NCBI GenBank assembly: GCA_947471745.1
Contig: CANJKZ010000910.1
Coordinates: forward strand, 1,394,501-1,458,500
Source: Closterium sp. Naga37s-1
Taxonomy: Eukaryota > Streptophyta > Zygnematophyceae > Desmidiales > Closteriaceae
Reading direction: 5' to 3'
Length of the DNA: 64,000 nucleotides
Position numbers and translations under genes: made by a program. Positions 9,680 to 20,123 of the stretch are shown here, piece after piece. The notes below the pieces were generated by a model. The model ran no database searches, was not told where the DNA came from, and saw nothing but the letters and a program-made list of their open reading frames with translations. Each line of letters begins with the position of its first letter. Positions within the stretch are counted from its first letter, which is position 1.

Positions 9680-11159
9680 AGGGATCAAGACAGCAGAGAC
9701 CTTTCCCTTGCTGCGCAAGGGGAAGACCGTGGTGTACCGTGTGTAGTCATCAACTACCAGCAGAAAGTAGCGCTCGCGGCCCTGTCCACTGACGCGGGTT
9801 GGGCCCCACACGTCCATGTGGAGAGTCTGCAGGGGAGCAGTCGTCGGGGGAAACGAGGAGGAGTGAGGAGCGGCGCGCTGCCGCCCCTCGACGCAAGGAA
9901 GACAGGGCGGGGCAGGCGAGGCCGGTAAGGGAGGCAGAGACTTGGGGAGAACAGAGACAAGGAGACGCGAGTGCATGCCACGAAGGCGTGGCAGAGAGGG
10001 GTGACCCAGGCGGTGGTGCCAAAGAAGAGTCTGGTGCAACAGGAGGCGACACGAGCAAGAGGCGGCTACCTGACCTTACGCGGACACCTGAGCAGACGCA
10101 GCTACCTGAGGAGGCTCGGTAGCCAGCGTGTACAGACTCGACCCTGGCCGACGAGTGAACGTAGCCAGGTGACGCCCCGTCCGTGTGCACGTGCAGATCG
10201 ACACACGCTGACCCCCAGGAGTGGTGGTAGTGACCATCGCATCCTGAAGGGCAGCTGTACTCACCAAGTTCGTAGAGAACGAGGGGAGGTGAAGACCTGA
10301 CAGTGAGCCGGACAGAACCGCCAGACACGGGAGGACAGTGGAGGAACTGGCAACAACCGGGCCCCCCAGAGGGGTCAGCCAGTCTGATCGGGACAGGTGC
10401 AGGGAGAGGAGTGAGTGTGGTGCTATCACGAAAGAAACAGCACGAGGCGCGGGAGTCCAACGTGAAGGTGTGCAAGGCCTCAGCAGGTGCAGTACCAGGG
10501 GGAGTACCAGACTCACTAGCACCTAGAGTAGCAGCCGCTATACGTGGGTCAGGTGGCACACACCGGGAACAGTCACCCTCCGCACTAGCAGACAATGCAT
10601 TCATAGCAGTGAGAATAGCATCATTGTCTAGAGCAAAGATATCCACACCCTGCCTAACCAGCTCGAGCCAGCGGGGAAGCTCAGTCGCGTCGCCAAACTC
10701 TGCACGCTAGGTGTCGCTCAGACAGGAGAAGCAGCGAGACTGTGTGTGACCAACTGTCCCGCAAGTCTGACCAGCCCGGTCACTTGTGCGAATGACGTAC
10801 GGGCAGCGAGCACTACTCCGAGACGCCCCACGCTGAACGTACCACTCACAAAGTTGCTGAGGCGTAAGGGTCTCGCGCGGACGCCGCTGCAGGTGCGGCA
10901 GGCCACCGCCAGGAACTCCCAACGGAACAGCTGCAGAGTGACTGCCACTACTGCCGCCGCCACCACCCCTACTAGTGTACCACTCACGTAGCTGCTGGGG
11001 TGTAAGGGACTCGCGCTGACGCTGCTGCAGCCGCATCTGGCCACCGCCAGAAACTCCCCACCGAACAGCTCCACAGCAACTGCTAGGACGGTCGCCACCA
11101 CCCCCACTGCCGCCACCACCGCCGTCACCACTCCCACCGCGACGACGAAGAGAAGTCAT
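9680..11159 (-). pseudogene. Copia B gag C-part, protease and integrase N-part (decayed)
   Basis: From an ATG at 11159 the frame gives a Gly-rich start, two copies of a QRxRExLTPQQLxEWY module, and the variant zinc knuckle (C-x13-C-x4-H-x4-C, ~10800-10740). It stops at 10707 where relatives have a Trp codon. The protease follows in broken frames with DSR in place of the catalytic DSG (~10490). The pre-integrase region LLWHHRLGHPSLPRLRG and integrase start HMDVWGP...FLLVVDDYTRY (~10030-9690) are preserved until the gypsy LTR. Compared with F, G and H there is no N-terminal capsid-like Gag domain at all, a structure it shares with copia C. Confidence 0.85.
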
Positions 11160-11199
11160 AGCGGGCAAGCTAGGCGGCGTGCGGGGCGGCAGGGGCTGT

Positions 11200-12540
11200 G
11201 AGAGGGGCAGCAATAGGGGCCAAGGGTCCTAGGGGCCGAGGGGCCGAGGAGACTAGGGGCGGAGGGGCCAAGGGGCGGGGCCGAGGGGCCAAACACTAGG
11301 TCAAGGGGCCAAGGGGCCTAGGGGCCAAGGGGCCAAACACGAGGCCGAGGGGCCAAAGGGGGCCTAGGGGCCGAGGTAGAGGCGACGGGGTCGACGGGGC
11401 CAATCTGGGCTGAGGGGCGCGGCTGGGGGCGATGGGGCCAGTGGGGCTGAGGGGCGCGGCTAGGGGCGACGGGGCCAATTGGGGCCGAGGGGCGCGGCTA
11501 GGGGCGACTGGGCCAGTGGGGCCGAGGGGCGCGGCTAGGGGCGACGGGGTCGACGAAGCCAACGGGGCCGAGGGGCGCAGCTAGGGGCGACGGGACCAAT
11601 CGGGGCCGAGGGGCGTTGCTAGGGGCGACGGGGCCAGTGGGGCCGAGGGGCGCGGCTAGGGGCGACGGGGTCGACGGGGCCAACGGGGCCAAGGGGCGCG
11701 GCTAGGGGCGACAGGGCTAGTGGGGCCGAGGGGCGCGGCTAGGGGCGACGGGGCCAACGGGGCCGAGTGGCGCAGCTAGGGGCGACGAGGTCGACGGGGC
11801 CAACGGGGCCGAGAGGTGCGGCTAGGGGCGACGGGCTCGACGGGGCCAACGGGGCCGAGTGGCGCGGCTAGGGGCGACGGGGTCGACGGGTCCAACGGGG
11901 CCGAGGGGCGCGGCTAGAGGCGACGGGGCCAACGGGACCGAGAGGCGCGGCTAGGGGCGACGGGGTCGACGGGGCCAACGGGGCCGAGGGGCGCGGCTAG
12001 GGGCAACGGGGCCGAGTGGCGTGGCTAGGGGCGACAGGGTTGACGGGGCCAACGGGGCCTTGGGGCGCGGCTAGGGGCGACGGGGCCAACGGGGCCGAGA
12101 GGCGCGGCTAGGGGCGACGGGGTCGACGGGGCCAACGGGGCCGAGGGGCGCGGCTAGGGGCGACGGGGCCAATCGGGGCCGAGTGGCGCGGCTAGGGGCG
12201 ACGGGGTCGACGGGGCCAATGGGGCCGTGGGGCGCGGCTAGGGGCGACAAGGCCAACGGGGCCGAGAGGCGCGGCTAGGGGCGACGGGGCCAACGGGGCC
12301 GAGTGGCGCGGCTAGGGGCGACGGGGCCAACGGGGCCGATTGGCGCGGCTAGGGGCGACGGGGCCAACGGGGCCAACGGGGCCAAGGGGTCGAGCTAGGG
12401 GCAGCGACGGGCCGGGGCCTAGGGGCCGTGAGCGACGGGGCCGAGGGGCCGTGAGCGACGGGGCCTAGGGGCTGTGAGGTGGCGCGACGGGCCTAAGGGG
12501 CACGACGGGCCTTGGGGGGGTACTAGCAGCGTAGCAGGTG
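11200..12540 (-). repeat. Copia B leader minisatellite (GC-rich, ~36-46 bp units)
   Basis: More than twenty imperfect copies, built on the plus strand from GCGCGGCTAGGGGCGACG followed by one or two GGGCCAACG or GGTCGACG blocks and a GGCCGAGG block, fill the space between primer site and gag. The element's sense strand is C-rich. Translations through it (Ala/Pro/Arg repeats) are not credible proteins. Confidence 0.9.
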
Positions 12541-12569
12541 GTGGGCCCAAGGAACCTGCTCTGATTCCA

Positions 12570-12701
12570 TGTCAAAGTAACGAACGAGAATTGGGATGAA
12601 CTAGCAGCAGGATGAGTACAAGTACTAACCCTGAGTTGTGTTGTACCCCATATAGGCTACCCCACTACAGACTACACAATGTGCAGCATATAAGTTTGAC
12701 A
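12570..12701 (-). repeat. Copia B 5' LTR (132 bp) with primer site 12555-12569
   Basis: Minus-strand start TGTCAAACTTATATGCT and end TTTGACA. It shares the core GTAGTGGGGTAGCC and the GGTACAAC stretch with the LTRs of F, G, H and E. The primer site reads TGGAATCAGAGCAGG, one change from the Met-tRNA consensus. The five bases outside (GCCAT, 12702-12706) are the expected duplication; the other copy is off the window. Confidence 0.9.
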
Positions 12702-13202
12702 GCCATGTCTTCTGATGTTGCAGGAAGTTGAACAGAGTTGAGTTTTGTCTTGCAGGCTCTCATACCATGTTGGGCTGAAAAAATCCTTAGGATCGTTTCA
12801 CGACTAAACTCTCAGAGTGGTGATGTATTTAGCGGAAGCGTAATAGTGGATTAATTGAACCACCTTGTATTAGTATGTGAGAACAAGATGAATTGATTAT
12901 AGCAAAGAGATACAAGGTTTTATATGGTTGCAATGAATACGAAAGGTTTAACTGTAACTGCTGTTGCGGTTCGATACAGCGACGACTCGGGTAACTGTTC
13001 AATAGCGAGTCAGTTATTTGTCCTTGGTGTCGCGCTGCCTTTGTCAAGTCAAAGGTCGCTGACCTTTGACCTTCGCTTCAACCTCCTGCTGTTGTCGCCT
13101 TGTCAACCGCTTTGGTTGACTCGGTGTTGCTTCGATATGAATATGCTTCTCTTTTGTTTTAGTGCTCGATACTTCAGAAGCGTAAACTAAATGTTTCCAA
13201 CA
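12702..13202 (-). mobile_element. Copia D2 fragment: 435-bp LTR (12768-13202), primer site and gag start
   Basis: On the minus strand the LTR starts TGTTGGAAAC and ends CAGCCCAACA, followed by the primer site TGGTATGAGAGCC (12755-12767) and about 50 bases of leader up to the gag ATG, where copia B cuts in. The whole stretch is clearly homologous to the D1 LTR (48553-48808 plus 55868-56052), including the motif AAGGTCAAAGGTC and the run TGACTCG...CAGTTACCCGAGTCGTC. The rest of D2 should lie beyond B and the gypsy, off the left edge. Confidence 0.88.
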
Positions 13203-14104
13203 AAAATGACGTGTCTTTGCCCCTGTGTGCTGGAAAAAAATCGGTAGCGCGCGATTCTGGTTCCTGGCGCTGTAAAATTTCGCCTCGATTGGAATGGTAC
13301 GACTGAGATGTACATTTTGATGCTTTAAAAATATATATCTATATCTGTCATTATATAAGCGCATGCGCTTATAAAAATGACTCTATTAGAAGCGCACCCC
13401 CCTAAAAAACTCTGCTTTATTATAAGCGCTGGTGCGCTTCCATACGGGGTAATAAGGTAACACTAGAGCCACTGGCTTTTTTAAAGAGGATTGAGATTTG
13501 GGCTTGAGAGAACCACTGGTACTGTATTTATACTAAAGTGGTAGTCGCGCTGCCCTGAGTGGAGAGCTAGCGGGTGGAAGAAGTCACATGTCTCCTAGCA
13601 TCGACCGATCACCATGCTCGATCGATGCTGGTAGTGGTGGTAACCTAGTTGCCACATGTATGTGCCTGACCCATGAACGAAAGGAGTTGTGTTTGAACAA
13701 GTCATGGCTGTAGGACAGTGTGCTTGCTTGTGTTGTCATTTGGTTTGCGATGCTGTTGCAGCTTTCTGCCCTGTTGTGCCTTGCACTCAGGTTCTTCCAG
13801 CTCATGTGAGTTGCACCAAGGGTGCCTCTCGAAATGGAATTAGGGCCACAAGGTGCTGAGTTGGCTATCTCTCCAGAATTTCAAGATGTACTTGAGATTT
13901 AGTAAACCAGCAGTGCTTTTTTAGCTTCCGCCTTCAAATAACGGTAGACAGACAGAATATAAACATTACCCAATAGCCAGAATTAGTTGGTAGGTCCGAG
14001 CCCTTATTAGCCTAAAAAGGCAGCAGTCGGCTGGGTGCACGGACAGTAGCAACACATACAACAGCAGCAGCTGTTCAACACTTAGACGCAAACGTCTGTG
14101 ATCC
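13203..14104. other. Intergenic region with two strong inverted repeats
   Basis: AT-rich stretch downstream of the root-cap-type gene. 13354-13373 is a perfect 20-bp palindrome centred on GCATGC. 13389-13398 (GAAGCGCACC) pairs perfectly with 13431-13440 across a 32-base loop. 13440-14104 holds no gene I can support; the part next to 14105 is presumably the gene's 3' untranslated region. Confidence 0.6.
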
Positions 14105-15638
14105 TTAGGCGTCTGTGCTGGTGCCGTAGCTGGCGTATTTGCAATCGGGCGCAACGATGGACGAGGAAATGTAGTCCTCCACCTCGCCGTCCAGGAACCC
14201 CTTGCCCTCCGCCTTATCCACGTCCACGGGGTGGTGCAACAGCGCCGCTAAGTGCGAGTACTTCACCGCGCGCTGCAGCTGCTCCGGCGAGTTCCTGAAA
14301 GTCTGCCCCAGCACGCCGTGTGCGGCTGACGTCATCTTCACGTCGGAGAGTTCCACGTTGAAGTGCGCCTCCGCCTCGGTGGGCGTCTGCAGCAGCGGAT
14401 GCGCCACGCGCACGCGCACATCCAGTTCCCCCAGCCCCGCCACGCGCACCTTGAACTGATCCACGTCGAACGGCCCCTCTTTCTCCTCCGCGACTTTGGT
14501 AACCACCAGCCCGCTATTCGTCGAGATCGACTCGCCGACGCTGGGAGGCACCGTCGTCGTGCCGTCTACCTCGAGCAGCGAGAGGAAGCCGTTCTCCCCG
14601 CGCTCCTGCTGCTTGCCCTTGCGCGCAACCATGCGCAGCGTGTGGTTCGCGCCGTCAGGGGTCATCCATACCACACCGACCTCCTTAATCCACGTGTGCA
14701 GCTCCGTGCTCGAATCCTTAATCTCATTCGACTTCGCGGACGCGGAAATCGCGGGCGGTGCGCCTTGGTATCCATCCAGATGCATGTTGACGTGGAACCG
14801 ACGGTCGGAGAAGAGGCAGAACGATTTATCGAGTCGCCCGGTGAAATCGTAGTGCGTGCCGTGCGCGCCCGTGAGATGCGGGTCGTTTTCGACGAGCGCG
14901 GTGCCGTTGCAGAGCCCGCCGACGAAGCTCAGCGGGTACGTCGCCGCATTCGCAGTCTGCGTGGCCACGTTGCCCGCGTTGGGCGTCTTGAAAGAGCCCG
15001 ACGTGCCCGTGCCGCCGACCTTCTCTAGCAGGTAGCACTGTATGCGGTCGATGAATCCCGTCACCTTCGAGTTTTCGCCGGCGAGACGCGGGCTGGGGGA
15101 GGAAGATAGAGGAACGAGAGGAGGGGGAAGAAGGAAATCAGACACTCAGGCACACGCCATTGGGCTCGGCGCGCAATGAGCTTGACGTCAGCGACCACAG
15201 AAGTTGTAGTAGTAGCTTTCGCTTCGGCGAAAATATAAGAAAAATCGCAACCACTCACTTTTTGAACCAGTGCCACTGGTAGCAGTAGGTGGATCGCGCG
15301 CATGCGCGGCAGCACTCCTGCAGCGTGTCACCGTACACGCCCTTGACGACGTCGAATATGGTCCCCACTTCCGTGTAACGCTCGAAGTTTACGGGACCCG
15401 ATCCACGCTGGTGTGGCACAAACTGCCCGCCCTGGCTGTTGAACAGCCCCTGGAATTCACCGATGTATTTGTAGTTGGTGTAAGTGGACTGCGAGATCGT
15501 TGCGGTAGCTAGGTTGTCAATGTAGGGGCAGACGTAGCGAGTGTGGCATCCGCCAGCAGGCATGTTAGCTGCATTTGCGGCATGCAATACAAGGCTGATG
15601 ATGGCGAGGATTAAGGAGAGGCTTCTAGGGAAAGACAT
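14105..15638 (-). CDS. Secreted PAN/Apple-like plus root-cap-type (vWF-D-like) protein, two exons
   Basis: Exon 1 is 15638-15259 and exon 2 15092-14105, joined across a 166-bp GTGAGT...CAG intron (15093-15258); the join keeps frame and gives about 455 residues ending at TAA. The ATG at 15638 opens a signal peptide (hydrophobic LSLILAIISLVLHAANA). Residues ~30-150 are Cys-rich (CHTRYVCPY; LQECCRACARSTYCYQW...CYLLE), the pattern of a PAN/Apple-type adhesion module split by the intron. Residues ~185-440 contain DPHLTGAHGTHYDFTG and FCLFSDRRFHVNMHLDGY, the hallmark of the plant root-cap/LEA-like family, which resembles a vWF type D fold. Role inferred: an extracellular matrix or mucilage protein. 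The family has no enzyme activity known to me. No transmembrane segment follows the signal. Confidence 0.85.
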
Positions 15639-15888
15639 ATTGCGTTTGAAATTTGCTCTGATTGTAAGCTCAGGACGTTGTTCGAGCAGTAGGTAGATCT
15701 TTCGAAGAGGAGGTTAACGACTTCTGTTGTGATGTATGAGAAATGCGTCTGATAAATACTTGCTCTCACGGGGCCAGTGAGACCTGCTCGTGAAACGACC
15801 CAGATTCCTGAACTGCTGCTGGTTTGCTGGCAGGAGGAGGCCACCACATGCGAGTCGCGCCCGAACGCGCATGCTTCGCTGAACTGAA

Positions 15889-16403
15889 GTGAACTGGACT
15901 GAACTGAGAGGAAATGACGAATCGCCCTGTTTACGAGTTTCCGATTCTTTTTGCCAGTGGTTTTGACACCGCCTCGCTTTTCCGCTCGCGTCCGATTCCT
16001 TGGGGCAGTTTTTTTCGACAATCCCAATTTCTTGTGACCAGGGACACTAGAAAATATACATGGCAAAAAATAAACCCCTCTCGGATGGCTGGCCATTTGG
16101 AGGGATCAACCCTAAATACCAAGCCTCATGGTGTTTAGGGTTGATGCCTCCCAAATGGCATGCCATCCGTGAGGGGTATATATATTTGTTGTCCCGAGCT
16201 GCTCGTTATTGACGTGACGTTATAATTTAGGATATCCCAGTAAATAGCGTAATTATCTGGAATCAAAAGGGGAAATAGCGTAATTATCTAACCGAAGGTA
16301 TCGGACGCGAGCGCAAATCAAAGCGGTGTCAAAACCACTGCCGAAAGGAGTTGGAAACCCAAAAACAGGACGATCCGTCATTCCCTCCTGAACTGAACTG
16401 AAT
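15889..16403. mobile_element. Long-inverted-repeat (MITE/foldback-like) element upstream of the root-cap-type gene
   Basis: Left arm ~15889-15999 and right arm ~16297-16403 are inverted copies about 105-110 bases long. Shared blocks include TGGTTTTGACACCGC, CGCTCGCGTCCGAT, CCTGTTT, AATGAC and GAACTGAACTGA. Between them lie a second, almost perfect foldback (16075-16178) and two direct copies of AAATAGCGTAATTATCT (16242-16258 and 16273-16289). No transposase is encoded. No target duplication was identified, so the outer ends are approximate. It lies about 250 bases upstream of the ATG at 15638 and could influence that gene's transcription. Confidence 0.75.
16075..16178. repeat. Inner hairpin, ~46-bp arms with a ~9-base loop
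   Basis: 16075-16120 (CCCCTC, then CGGATGGC, GCCATTTGG, ATCAACCCTAAA) pairs with 16130-16176 with only a few mismatches. Weaker pairing continues outwards to GGGAC at 16041 and GTCCC near 16191. It would form a long stem if transcribed. Confidence 0.85.
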
Positions 16404-17397
16404 ACAGAACAAATGAGGTTGCATCGAGTCGCGTTCTTGAGGCAGGGTGAGCATTAACCACACCCTAACGCAAGTTACCGACCTGAAATTTGGACATAAA
16501 TCACGCCACCGTGTGGAAGATTCAGAAGCAAAGTGCATTGCAGCGAGTCGCGCACTGGCCAAGGCTGGCATCATGTGACGGCCCAGCCTAACCTGATGCG
16601 AAGCGCCCACAAGTTCCCTCACGCACATCAAACACAACGGCCATGAGGCGATCTGTTTGTGAGCGTTCGATTCTGGTATTAGGGAGTGGTGAAATCTGGA
16701 TCTATCTTCTGTTCATATATATACTTTCTTTCTCATCCCCCCTTCTCATGGGTGCGGCCCAGGCAGGGCTGACTAAAAAAAAAAAAAAAAAAAAAAAAAA
16801 ACGAATCTGATTTTTTCAAGGGTAAACTTTCTTTTAGTCTGAGACAAATTAGCCAAAAAAATGACAAGTCTGATTAATCAGGTTTCACAATAAAAGGTCT
16901 ATGCTTAAGTTTCACAAGGCAAAATCATACTTTGCTAGAGTTCTGCCACATCTGTACCCATCACTGTTGTACAGCACTGCCACTTCTGTACCGTGCACGT
17001 CGCAGCGCGAAGGGACTTGACTGCTCAGCACACAGTTTTACCCCCGCTAACACAGCGTGGCTGCGACAGTTTTGGCACGTTATTGATACAGAGACAATTT
17101 GGCTGTATTTCGTGGGAAATGGGAGGCAAAATATTACAAGTGCATATTTTTCAAAATACGACAACGGTATGATGTAGGGCCTATTATTCGTTTAGGGTAC
17201 ACTGAGCCATCAGACTTGGTGTATAGAATAGTAATGACTTTCAGACTTTGTATGTTGGAAAAGACTTATTCAGATGAAGTCCTTTTCAGACTTGGTGTCT
17301 TGGCATCAGACTCGAGAATTTTGTTTGTCTGACGCATCAGACTATTTCCTTCTGCACTCGTTTAAAATATTCTCTAGAATAGAGAAAAAACTTGGAA
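16404..17397. other. Intergenic region, no gene seen; 27-base A run at 16775-16801
   Basis: No supported coding sequence. The A run on the plus strand could be the tail of an old retroposed sequence, but nothing recognisable precedes it and no duplication was found. Confidence 0.5.
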
Positions 17398-18960
17398 TTA
17401 AGACAGTTTATCAAGAGTCATAATAAAAACTGCCATCACTACCCTCCCAGTCCCCACCAGTACATCCTCCCCCTCAGACCCATCGACGTCAGAGCTTAAG
17501 TCAATAACCTGCTCCTTGCCCTTCCTTCTCTTGACGGGCACCTTGGGTGTTACTCGCGAAGTGCGGGGCTTGCGCTTCTTGTCTCGCCTCCAAATCTTCA
17601 CAACAGTGTCCCAATCGGGCTTGTACTCCATGAGCGACATTCTCATGAGGTCGCTCAACATCGCATTCCCGATGCTGCAAAGGTTCCAACCTTTTATGAC
17701 GTTCTGCCTGCTGAAGCCGCACTCGCATTTGATGGTGCTCAGAGGAAGAACCGCCAATGCAACTCATAGGTTGACCAGGTTGGGGTAGCTCCTTGTCCAG
17801 TCGCTGGAGTTGAGGATGGACTACGGGCTTGATGAAACGACAGTTCCCCCTTCGGCATAGCGTACATGACGGGCACGAACACCCGAAGCTCCTTTTGCGC
17901 AGCCCGAGTGTCCACTCCTGCAAAAGGAAGCAACAAGGGAGAGCAATATGATGTGAGACTATAGCTTAGTAGTTGTGTTGAGACGTCAAGTTGTCGAGGG
18001 GTTTTTAACAGATGAAGATAACATCATGACTTTAGTGTAACATACCGAGAAGGCAGCCGCGCTTGCCGCCATTGCGAAACAGCTCAAAAAGTGTGTGCAG
18101 CTACCTCATCCTCTCGCTTTTCGATAGTGGCCACGCGTCCAGAGTGAAGAGGCGCGCTCCGGACAACTTGTCAATCTCCTAGATGGTATTCCAGGTGATA
18201 CACGACCGCACGTGCAAACTGCCTGTACACGCGGATACCTGTCGTGGTCGCCGCCCGGAACGTCTTCATGCAGTTTCAATTCGTGCGATACAGGCTCTCC
18301 ATCCGACCGCTCGGCTTCAATGGTGACATCACGGTCGTCTTGGTGCTAATCAAGGAAGGCAGAAAGCAGCGGCGACAATGCCCCGCCGAACTCCTCGCCA
18401 TAATCAATGTAGCGCTGTTTGATGTACACTAGCGTCCGCCTGACCACGCCTTGCATGACAGTGAGGTCAATCTTCGAGGGAGGGAGTGCTTCCTAGTTTA
18501 GGGTCAGACACATGATTATATAAACAATCTATAGGGATCTTACGACCAACCTCGCGATGTTGAAAGGCAAGTTGAGGCAGTTGAGAACGTCAAGCATGTC
18601 TGCCATGAAGTACAGATACACGTGAAACTTGTAGAAGGTGACAAGCTTGTACATCTCCTCATCGTACTCCATCAGCAGCAGAACAACAGCGGGCAGGACC
18701 GCAACCGGACTTGAAACCGCTGCCCCGCGAGACAGTCATTGGACGTACATAATGCCTTGAAGCTCCAGTTTCGTCTCTGTAAACAACTCCTGAAAGTCCT
18801 GGAACTTGTTGTGTATGTTGCTACATCGCCTGAGCTGCTCCGCCAGGGTGCTGATGACTGTGTCAATGACGGCCAGCTCAGGGATGTCTGTGGTCGCATA
18901 CCCTTGCAGCAAGCGCCTCTCCGTGCATGGGGGGTAAAGAAAAGGTACGGTTAGTAAAAA
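17398..18960 (-). pseudogene. hAT-transposase-derived protein, decayed
   Basis: Minus-strand segments match the C-terminal half of hAT-derived zinc-finger proteins of the ZNF862/DUF4371 kind. IPELAVIDTVISTLAEQL...ELQGIMYVQ (18895-18720) comes first, then an LSRG block with a stop where the conserved Trp should be (CAA TGA CTG). VVLLLMEYDEEMYKLV (~18680-18640) and LTVMQGVVRRTLVYIKQRYI (~18470-18400) follow. The hAT dimerisation region LPLSTIKCECGFSRQN...LSDLMRMSLMEY (17750-17620) comes last, preceded by an in-frame TGA near 17770. An intron-like acceptor (TTTTGCAG) precedes 17923. Two nonsense changes at conserved sites make it a pseudogene. Copia F lies just upstream at 18988, so the N-terminal part is missing or displaced. 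Confidence 0.75.
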
Positions 18961-18987
18961 GAAATTAAGTATTAGGACAAAGGTTTG

Positions 18988-19118
18988 TGTCAAAATGTTA
19001 TATTGCTTACTTTGTATAGGCTATAGTGGGGTAGCCCATAAGGGGTACAACCTAATTAGGGTTAGCACTTGTACCCAACTGTTTCATACTTCATTCATTC
19101 TCGTTCATTCTTCTGACA
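18988..19118 (+). repeat. Copia F 5' LTR (131 bp) with primer site 19119-19130
   Basis: TGTCAAAATGTTATAT to TTCTGACA; primer site TGGTATTAGAGC with one change from the Met-tRNA consensus. Closely similar to G's LTR (26157-26288). Confidence 0.92.
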
Positions 19119-19159
19119 TGGTATTAGAGCAGATCCTTCGCTAGGACCGATTTTTTAGG

Positions 19160-20100
19160 GCCCGCCACAGAGCTGCCCCACTAGCTGCCCTGCCCTACCA
19201 GCGCGCCGCCCTGCTGGCTCAAGCGCCGCCCTCTGCAGCCCTCGTGCCGCACCTGCTGCCCCGCGCGCTGCCCTTTTGCGGCCTGCCCGTAGCCCCTAGG
19301 CCCCGCGCGCCGCCCCTTGCGGCCCGCTCGTCGACCCTAGGCCCCGCGCGCCGCCCCTTGCGGCCCGCTCGTCGACCCTAGGCCCCGCGCGCCGCCCCTT
19401 GCGACCCGCCCGTCTACCCTAGGCCCCGTGCGCCCCCCTTGCAGGCCCGCCCGTCGACCCTAGGCCCCGCGCGCCGCCCTTGCAGGCCTGCCCGTCGACC
19501 CTAGGCCCCGCGCGCCGCCCCTGCAGGCCCGCCCGTCGCCCCTGCTGCCCCGTGCGCCGCCCCTTGCGGCCCGCCCGTCGACCCTAGGCCCCGCGCGCCG
19601 CCCCTGCAGGCCCGCGCGTCGACCCTAGGCCCCGAGCGCCGCCCCTGCAGGCCCGCGCGTCGACCCTAGGCCCCGAGCGCCGCCCCTACAAGCCCGCCCG
19701 TTGCCCCTGCTGCCCCGCGCGCCGCCCCTTTCGACCCGCCTATCGACCCTAGGCCCCGCGCACCGCCTTGCTGCCCTGCTCGCCGCCCCTGCAGCCCCGT
19801 GCACTGCCCCTTGCGGCCCGCCCTTCGCCTCTACAGCGCGCGAGCCGCCCTTGCAGCCCCGCGCGCCGCCCCTATGGTCCTCTCGCCGCCCCTGCAGCCC
19901 GCGAGCCGCCCCTTCAGCACCACGCGCCGCCCCTTGCGGCCCTCTCGCCGCCCCTGCAGCTCCGCGCGCCGCCCCTTGCGGCCCGCCTGCCGCCCCTAGG
20001 CCCGCGAGCCGCCCCTCTTGCAGCCTGCAAGCCGCCACTTGTAGCCCGCTTGCCGCCCCTTGCTGCTGCCTGCCCTGTTCCTGGCGCTCCCCAGCTCCTG
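19160..20100 (+). repeat. Copia F leader minisatellite (C-rich, ~40-bp units)
   Basis: Repeated units of CCCGCGCGCCGCCCC, TTGCGGCCCGC and TCGACCCTAGGC type, degenerating towards the gag ATG. The frame of gag stays open through much of it, but no ATG suggests it is translated. Confidence 0.88.
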
Positions 20101-20123
20101 CCCGCCCTGCATGCTGCGCTGCT

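Larger units (their letters stand above)
9678..12701 (-). mobile_element. Copia B: short-LTR copia, capsid-less type, cut by the gypsy insertion
   Basis: Minus strand order: 132-bp LTR (12570-12701), primer site, C-rich repeat leader, a short Gag consisting only of a Gly-rich and zinc-knuckle part, protease, and integrase up to the VLIP block at 9680. The rest of integrase, RT and the 3' LTR must lie past the gypsy, off the window. B is itself inserted in D2: bases 12702-12767 match the start of D1's internal region up to the gag ATG, and the B LTR interrupts them at that point. Confidence 0.88.

Noticed and set aside
13584-13805. Small minus-strand open frame downstream of the root-cap-type gene
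   Set aside because: No domain, no composition signal, and short enough to occur by chance.
16105-16140. Telomere-like CCCTAAA/TTTAGGG motifs
   Set aside because: One copy in each arm of the hairpin, not tandem.
16775-16801. Poly-A run as the tail of a processed pseudogene or SINE
   Set aside because: No recognisable upstream sequence, no internal promoter boxes and no flanking duplication found.
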